Origin: Chrysomallon squamiferum
Taxonomy: Eukaryota; Mollusca; Gastropoda; Neomphalida; Peltospiridae
Direction of reading: 5' to 3'
NCBI GenBank assembly: GCA_012295275.1
Contig: CM022671.1
Location: 6,891,227-6,938,726 of the forward strand
Length of the DNA: 47,500 bases
In this document: piece after piece, positions 41,349 to 47,500 of the stretch
Layout: the number at the start of each line of letters is the position of its first letter
Numbering within the stretch: position 1 is the stretch's first letter
Notes under the pieces: generated by a model
The model's input: only the letters and a program-made list of their open reading frames with translations
Database searches by the model: none
What the model was told of the DNA's origin: nothing
Position numbers and translations under genes: made by a program

Positions 41349-42477
41349 GCAGAAGAACAGCTTCCATTAATGTAAGTTTTTCTGCTTTTAAGAGAAATTT
41401 CTTTTCTTTATTGAATAAAAATGATAAAAACAAAAACAAGGAGATCAGAAATAATTTGACGAAGTTGATTATAAAGATGACGATAGTGATGATAATACTA
41501 ATGTTGACGATGTGATGATAAAGATGATGACTAACATAGTAATGCCGATGACAACAATCATATAATGATTGTTGACATCACTGAAATAAACAATTATATA
41601 TATATATATTTCAATGGGTAAAGCTAATGTTAATGTTGAAATTAGTAAAATGTAATCTCAGTCCTACTATTACTAAAATATATGTTTAAGCTGAAATCAG
41701 AAATAAATAAACAAATAAATAAATAAATAAATGATTATTTTGATCAGTAGATCAATGTTTATGTTGAAATCAGTAATATAAATGTTTGCTAAAACCAATT
41801 AAGTAAATATCTGTATAGAAGTTGATTCAAAAACAATATTGTTGGTATCAGTGAAATAAATCTGAATTATTTTTGTAAGGAAATATTAACATATTTTATT
41901 ATAAAAGATTATACGTATTAAATAACAAAACAAAAAAACATTTGTGAAGAAATCCATTGTATCGACTTTAATAACAAAACATTTCTTCTGATCTTCTTTC
42001 TTCACACTGGGAATGAAACTTTATAACAACATTTCAACACATTTGTACATCATACGTCACACGCCTTAGTACATTAATGATAAAAATAATAACAGTAAAA
42101 TGTTCAGAGTCAAAAATAGTCTTACTTGGACAAGGGTCTTCGTTACATTTTCTCTCCTTCTTGTCCGTTGAGTCTCCTTCACAGTTGGCTCCTCCATAAG
42201 CAGGAGCTGGATTAGTACAAGTTCTAGACCGATACTTCGCCTGTGATCCGCCTCCACACGTGACAGAACACGTGGTCCAGTCTGACCAAGTATCGAATTC
42301 TGACCATCCACCATTAACTGAAACAATACAGTACTCATTTTGATGTATATATATAAATAATAAATATTTGTACCTAAAACAATAAAGCTTCCATCAATTT
42401 ACAGTTTTTCTGGTTTTAACTGAATTTTTTTTTTTTTTCCACATTTGTATAAAAAAAAACTATTACAATAATAACTC

Positions 42478-42548
<71 letters not shown>

Positions 42549-44387
42549 TACTATAAACTATTGTACGTGTTAAATGATTAATATGGTTTGTGAGGAAATT
42601 CACTGTATTAGCTAAGTTTATGTACTTTAATAACAAAATATTTCTTCTCGTCTTCTTTGTTCACGCTGACAATGAAAATTTTGATAACATTTAAACACGT
42701 GTGTACATCAGATGTCACACAGTTTGTGCACTGATGATAAAAATAATGACAGTGAAATATTCTGAGACGAAGATCGTCTTACTTGGACAAGGGTCTTTTA
42801 TACAGTTTGTCTTCTTCTTGATTGTTGAGTCTCCTTCACATTGAGCTCCTCCATTAGCAGGAGGTGGATTAGTACAAGTTCTAGTCCGAGACTTCGTCTT
42901 AGATCCGACTCCACACGTGACAGAACACGTGGACCAGACTGACCAACCACCGAATTTGGACCATCCACCATTAACTGAAACAAGAAATAATATATACATA
43001 AATTTTTTCTTCTTGTCTGTTGAGTCTCCTTCACATTCAGCTCCTCCATAAGCAGGAGCTGGATTAGTACAAGTTCTAGACCGAGACTTCGCCTGTGATC
43101 CGCCTCCACACGTGACAGAACACGTGGTCCAGTCTGACCAAGGAACGAATACTGACCATCCACGTCTAACTGAAACTATACAGAACTCATTTTGATGTAT
43201 ATATAAATATTTTTAGCTAAAACAATAAAGCTTCCATCAATTTACAGTTTTTCTGGTTTTAACGTTCCATCAATTATTCTTTCTCTGCCTACAAATAACC
43301 ACAAATATTTTGACAATGTTGATAATAAAGATGGCGATGATGATAATAATACTAACGTTGACGATGGCAGTAATGCTGACAGTGTGATGATAAAGATGAA
43401 GACTGTAATAACAAAATTAACGTGGATGATCTCGGTGAAAATAATGACTGTTGAAATCAGTAAAATAAATGTTTTTATTGAAATGCGAAATATGTTTATG
43501 CTGAAATCAGTAAAATCAATGTTTTGATTGATACTGCTTAAATGTTTATTGTTGAAATCAGTAATATAAACGTTTGCTAAAACCAGTGAAATAAAAATAT
43601 TTACGTAGAAGCTGATTTAAAAATTATATTGTTGGTATCAGTGAAATAAATCTGAATTATTTTTCTAACGAAATAAATATTTAGTCAAATAAATATTTAT
43701 ATGGAAGTCGGCAAAAGTCACTGTTGATATGAGCGAAATATAGATTTATTTGATAAAGAAACGTTAGTCGATTTTATTGCAAAAATGAATATATGTTTAA
43801 GTAATAACAAAGATTTGAGAGGAAATGGGCAGTACTGACTACCTTTATCGATTTCAATAAGAAAAAATTTCTGACGTTGCAGTTTGTTCACACTGGGAAT
43901 GATAATGTCTTCAATAAGAAATAATTTAAAATGTAAAGTTAAATCAGAGAAAGAATACGAGAAACATAAATATATTACATCGACTTAATGTTTCTAAATC
44001 GTTTGAGTATCAGGAAAATAAAAATGTTTTAAAAATGTTATTATTCATATTAGGTCTATGTCTATATATCTATATCTATATCTATCTATCTATCTATCTG
44101 CAATCACATGCACCTTAGTTTGCTAGTTACCTTAGTCGTTAATTAACTACATCGGTACTGTTACCTGGACAATATCTCGATTCTCTCGTTCTGATGCAGG
44201 CACGACCACATAAACTGCTACAGAGGACTGTCTTGATTCTGTACTGCAGACCTACCTCTGAGGAGCACAAGCCCCACTCTCCGTATTTTACTGTGGGAGC
44301 TGCCCAGAATGAAATACGTTTTAATAATAAATCTCCTTTATAAAACACAACACAAAATAACACAACAACAACAACAACAACAACAAC

Positions 44388-44480
<93 letters not shown>

Positions 44481-45323
44481 GAAGAAGAAGAAGAAGAAGA
44501 AGAAGAAAGACATTAAATAAGGTAATAATAAGGTAATAAAATAAGAAAAGTCTAACCTGGGCAATCACATTGTTCAATTTTTGTGCACGGGTATGTATAC
44601 TTCCTGTAGATAGATGTAAATTTTGACTAAAGTTTATGTCATTATATTAAAAAAAAAAATTATTAACATAACGTTTATTGTCTGTATACAGCATAAAAAT
44701 ATGTATTAACATAAAGTTTATCGTCTGTTTACGGTATAAAAATATTTATTAACATAAAGTTCATTGTCTGTACACAGCATACAAATATTTATTGACAAAG
44801 CGTTTAATGATTGGTAATTTTCTTTTTAAATGTTGTTGTCTTTTTAATTTGTAGTTGAGTTAAATAATACGTTTCCAAACAAACAAACAAACAAACGAAG
44901 ACAAGAAAGACAAAAAAGACGAAGGAGGATAAAATAAGCACGTACTTGTGACATGGTCTCCAGCCCCAGGACCAACATCTTGACAGTCTGAAACCCTCAC
45001 AGGTTCTCTGTTTGCGGCATGTATATGTACGTGGACACCTTAACACAAAACTTTATGTTACAGCGAACTGTTATCTGATGTACTACAATGGTTAATGAAA
45101 GATTTACAAAAAAAAAAAAACGCGATGTTACAGTAGTAAATTGCTTCTTGATGTGTAACAATTTTCAACACACAACACGATGTCACAGTAAACTGTTTAC
45201 GATGTGTTACTTCAGACAAAGTTATTAAATGTACAAGAGAGAATAAACAGCAACGACTTACGTGGCGACGACAGCCACAACGACAAGACTGAGCGACAGC
45301 AGGTACAACGTCACGGAAGCCAT
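36005..45323 (-). CDS. TSR-C: secreted TSR protein with CBM14-like end and Asp-rich tail; frame broken in one exon
   Basis: Exons in transcript order: 45323-45262, 45038-44946, 44603-44557, 44299-44165, 43169-42783, 42317-42126, 41281-41088, 40228-40037, 39181-38990, 38122-37931, 37079-36888, 36201-36005. Signal peptide [20 protein letters not shown], then the Cys/aromatic module ([20 protein letters not shown] replaced here by SWGWRPC), a degenerate 45-residue TSR, a fused double-TSR exon, tandem 64-residue TSRs (GGWSx[26 protein letters not shown]) and a CBM14-like domain with a Gly/Asp tail. Exon 41088-41281 is 194 nt and shifts frame. Skipping it leaves 1,881 nt (626 residues); a 192-nt version would give 690. 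The gene is either functional by skipping, misassembled, or decaying. Confidence 0.8.
36430..42060 (-). repeat. Tandem amplification of an ~1.05-kb unit, each holding one TSR exon
   Basis: Exon starts at 37079, 38122, 39181, 40228, 41281 and 42317 are 1,043, 1,059, 1,047, 1,053 and 1,036 bp apart, and the intron sequence is repeated with them almost unchanged (poly-A run, TA run, AAAT run, TCACACGCCTTAGTACATTG). The inner four exons share two private changes (VNSGW for VNGGW, KEGK for KERK). They therefore expanded from one unit most recently. A more diverged unit extends to about 43690. Confidence 0.93.
41088..41281 (-). pseudogene. TSR-C exon copy with 2-bp insertion (frameshift)
   Basis: Identical in plan to its neighbours except that plus-strand GAGTCTCC reads GAGTCTCCCC near 41133-41140. 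The exon becomes 194 nt and loses the [11 protein letters not shown] ending. Because flanking introns are phase 1, omitting the exon would keep the frame. Confidence 0.85.
42478..42547. repeat. (AAT)n microsatellite in TSR-C intron
   Basis: About 22 AAT units between exons 42126-42317 and 42783-43169. Confidence 0.96.
42783..43169 (-). CDS. Fused double-TSR exon of TSR-C retaining an intron remnant in frame
   Basis: The upstream TSR ([27 protein letters not shown]) is cut after DKKKK and lacks the usual CNEDPCP end and donor. About 28 nt that look like an old intron tail, coding FMYILFLVS, then lead without a stop into the next TSR ([11 protein letters not shown]). The full stretch is 387 nt (129 codons), phase 1 at both ends. 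The old acceptor TTGTTTCAG is still present at about 42975. The upstream half may instead be a dead exon. Confidence 0.7.
44165..45323 (-). CDS. TSR-C N-terminal exons: signal peptide, Cys/aromatic module, 47-nt exon, degenerate TSR
   Basis: Exons of 62, 93, 47 and 135 nt. The first three match TSR-B in length and phase and are closely similar in sequence. The fourth is 21 nt shorter than its TSR-B counterpart: STCGGG is replaced by SEVG and the C-terminal cysteines are reduced, so the first TSR is partly eroded. The exon 2 donor is GTACGT and the exon 3 donor GTTAGA. Confidence 0.85.
44359..44513. repeat. CAA/GATAAT/AAT/AAG compound microsatellite in TSR-C intron 3
   Basis: CAA units, GATAAT units, an AAT run, then an AAG run. 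The order resembles the homologous TSR-B intron at 30772-30912. Confidence 0.95.
44645..44805. repeat. Minisatellite in TSR-C intron 2 shared with TSR-B
   Basis: About four units of TATTTATTAACATAAAGTTT plus ATTGTCTGTACACAGCATA, the same repeat as 31030-31640. Confidence 0.85.
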
Positions 45324-45339
45324 CTTTTTCACTCTTTAA

Positions 45340-45401
45340 CACCGCACCGAGAAATGAAAGTTAACAATAGTAATCCAGGATTAGGCAATAAAAATGAAAT
45401 A
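45340..45401 (-). promoter_or_regulatory. TSR-C proximal promoter/5' UTR block with palindromic TAATCCAGGATTA
   Basis: The same block as upstream of TSR-B, with the identical 13-bp palindrome at 45371-45383, about 50 bp upstream of the ATG. The flanking words GCACCGAGAAAT and TTAGGCAAT are also kept, while sequence further out diverges into an AAT microsatellite. Confidence 0.55.
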
Positions 45402-45427
45402 TCCGATTGAAATAAGGGGATGTCGAG

Positions 45428-45489
<62 letters not shown>
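45428..45489. repeat. (AAT)n microsatellite upstream of TSR-C
   Basis: About 20 AAT units about 105 bp upstream of the TSR-C ATG. Confidence 0.96.
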
Positions 45490-45490
<1 letters not shown>

Positions 45491-45634
45491 TATGAATATA
45501 TGTTTATATGTATTATGAATGCATACGCGAGCACTTTTCACCACCATTTTTACTTTAATTAAAGCCATTGATATACCCTAATAGATTAGTTTATTTTTTA
45601 AATTTGGATTCACAAAATGTTAACTTCAAATTTT

Positions 45635-45850
45635 ATATTTAATACGTAACAAATATTTTTCACCTATCCAGTCTTCTACAAATTTAACACGTAACAAATA
45701 TTTTTCAACTATCCTGTCCTCTACATATTTAACACGTAACAAATGTTTTCACCTATCTAGTCCTCTATATATTTAACACGTAACAAATGTTTTCACCTAT
45801 CTAGTCTTCTACTTATTTAACACGTAACAAATGTTTTCACCTATCTAGTT
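45635..45850. repeat. Upstream minisatellite of about 45 bp, TSR-C copy
   Basis: Five units built on TTTCACCTATCTAGTCTTCT and ATTTAACACGTAACAAATG. It matches the repeat at 33045-33215 upstream of TSR-B. Confidence 0.88.
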
Positions 45851-46602
45851 ATTTTGATCAGAAAATGGACACTGCTAGAAAGTAGATGTTGTGAAACTTC
45901 AAAAGAGATGCGCTTATTTTGAAAATATAACGTTTACAATGATTGAATAATTTCCTGTATATATTGATGTATTCTTTAGTAGTCTTGTTTTGTTCTGTGT
46001 ATTTAGTAATCTGTCAGGCAAGGTAAAAAAAAATTATTTTATTCACTAGACAGATAGATTCACAGCGTTAATAAGCTGTTTGACGTATTTCATCCTGTTT
46101 AGTAAAACATTTTCTCTATATCAGTGTCCTAATAATAACTTTCTGAAATCACTTATTGAAATTGTAATTATTATAATTATTTTTATTATTATTATTCTTT
46201 ATTTTTATTTTTAATAAGAAGACAGCTCTGCAGTAACACACTGTCATAATAATCTTTTTTTTTCATTATTGGCCTCGGACTAATAACCTTTAAATAACGA
46301 ACCGAATAAAATTGAGTTATTAAAAATATATTCCATTATCAGACGTGTCATCTGATCACATGGAAGTGCTTGCTAACAGAAGTAACAACAAAGTGCTAGG
46401 AAAACGGTTGATAATGGGATTATTTACGTAAAATGTTTTACTAAAATATGCGTATATTTAGTCTATCTATACACAGTATGTTATATCGAAGCTAAAACGT
46501 GGGGATGATTCCAACAAAAAACATTAAAGAATGTTAGCACAGAGCCTGCAACCATGCATATCAGATGAAATATTTACTGTTGATTTTGAGGTGAAAATAA
46601 AA

Positions 46603-46641
<39 letters not shown>

Positions 46642-46862
46642 ATTCATTGTCAGAAAAATTTATTTTGTAATAAACTATAATTACAAAAAAAAAAAAAACA
46701 TAAGAAAAACCCAGCCACTTTAAATATTAAAAGTTTACAGAGTATAAATTATTATTAGTAGTAGTATTATTAATAATAATAATAATAATAGTAACAAAGT
46801 TTTTGTTTACTTCACACAACTAAATGTGTTACCTACACAAAAGAAAGCGACGAAGACTACTT
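45851..46862. other. Non-coding AT-rich stretch upstream of TSR-C
   Basis: An AAAT run lies at 46599-46642 and an AAT run near 46769-46790. No exon-like sequence belonging to the relic gene was found here, although its later exons would be expected in this interval. Confidence 0.5.
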
Positions 46863-46925
46863 ACACAACGACAACCGTCGCAAGACAAAACTGAACGCCA
46901 ACGGATACAGCGTCGCAGAAGCTAT
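46863..46925 (-). pseudogene. Relic signal-peptide exon of a fourth TSR-family paralogue
   Basis: The minus strand reads AACATAGCTTCTGCGACGCT, against AACATGGCTTCTGTGACGTT at the TSR-B start. The start codon is ATA, several hydrophobic codons are changed to Pro or Arg, and a small indel shifts the end, but the GTAAGT donor is still present. No second exon follows. It is a dead copy or the surviving end of a deleted gene. Confidence 0.78.
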
Positions 46926-47500
46926 GTTAACCAGAAGGAGCAGAGCTGTTCGAGGATCTGAGAATTTGGCTTTGTACAGTGCAATATATACCCGTATATA
47001 CCCGTCAGACAGCACTGCTTACTAACAGGTCCGACTCCGCTGCAGATTTCGGGGGGGGGGTGAGCTTGCTCAAAATTAAATCTGATACTTTCCGGCAAAC
47101 ATTGTCAACCTTCAGATCACATCACTTGATCGTTATCGAAACGTTTTTAAAAATTAAAATACAGAGTTAATCATATGCTTGATAATTGTTTTAATTGTGT
47201 GTTTATAAACTGGATATAAGTTATAAAATGTAAGTAATGTTTATATCTAGATCGTAGTTTACATCCAGATAATATATATTTACTTGTAAATCGTAAATTT
47301 TTTATTTTTTTATTTTTTAAATCATAATGTTTATACTTAAATCGTAATATTTTAATCCAAATAGTAATATCGACACTCAAGTTGTTGTCGTAGTTGGGTT
47401 ATTTCGGTGAAACACGTCACAGAGGGCGATTCTCTCCACCTGCGGTCCCTCACCCCCCCCAGTGTTTTACAGTTTGCCCCCTGTCTGTTTTCAAAAAGTC
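46926..47500. other. Right end of window, no gene seen
   Basis: Contains TATATACCCG repeated twice near 46986-47002, a G10 run near 47051 and a C8 run near 47453. Short open frames show no recognisable family. Confidence 0.5.

Noticed and set aside
36828-42338. Six minus-strand 61-90-codon ORFs beginning MFQLIVDG or similar, as a small gene family
   Set aside because: They are an out-of-frame reading of the TSR exons plus intron tail; the TSR frame carries the conserved Cys/Trp pattern and proper splice sites.

Overview
This is AT-rich, microsatellite-saturated animal nuclear DNA with short exons and long introns. All protein-level signal comes from two sources: the 3' part of a housekeeping aminoacyl-tRNA synthetase gene, and a tandem family of secreted proteins built from thrombospondin type-1 repeats (TSRs) and chitin-binding modules. 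The gene style suggests a lophotrochozoan, probably a mollusc. That placement is an inference; no species-diagnostic sequence was seen.

Layout. (1) 1-8959, plus strand: the last eight coding exons of cytoplasmic isoleucyl-tRNA synthetase (IARS1), ending with two UNE-I repeats. Its first visible intron carries a 44-bp satellite. The next intron (1111-5864) consists almost entirely of a 46-bp minisatellite, which leaves all three forward frames open and creates spurious giant ORFs. One IARS1 exon carries an apparent +1 frameshift. (2) 8960-11444: 3' UTR and convergent intergenic DNA. (3) 11445-20477, minus strand: TSR-A, 17 exons, 959 residues by my splice model. It has a signal peptide, a small Cys/aromatic module, one short TSR, twelve 64-residue TSRs and a Cys-rich chitin-binding-like end. 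(4) 20478-25082: repeat-rich intergenic DNA with two weak coding candidates. (5) 25083-32134, minus strand: TSR-B, 10 exons, 487 residues, with the same N-terminal module, five TSR modules and two CBM14-like domains joined by a Thr-rich linker. (6) 32135-36004: intergenic DNA with minisatellites and extra copies of the TSR-C terminal exon. (7) 36005-45323, minus strand: TSR-C, same architecture. A TSR exon sits in a tandem ~1.05-kb amplification, one copy is frameshifted, two TSR exons are fused in frame, and the protein ends in a CBM14-like domain plus an Asp run. (8) 45324-47500: 5' flank of TSR-C and a decayed, solitary signal-peptide exon of a further paralogue (46863-46925).

The three minus-strand genes are tandem paralogues. 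They share exon phases, the N-terminal module and domain order. TSR-B and TSR-C also share promoter sequence, intronic minisatellites and an upstream minisatellite. All TSR exons are symmetric phase 1-1, so duplication or skipping keeps the reading frame, and the window shows that process at several stages: alternating two-exon duplication, 1-kb unit amplification, fusion, frameshift, terminal-exon triplication and relic exon. The products are predicted to be secreted, disulfide-rich and able to contact chitin, plausibly extracellular matrix, mucus or shell-matrix proteins; this role is inferred from domains only. A second theme is minisatellites that start at, or contain, splice sites. Splice models were assembled by hand from acceptor/donor motifs and phase agreement; no transcript data were available.
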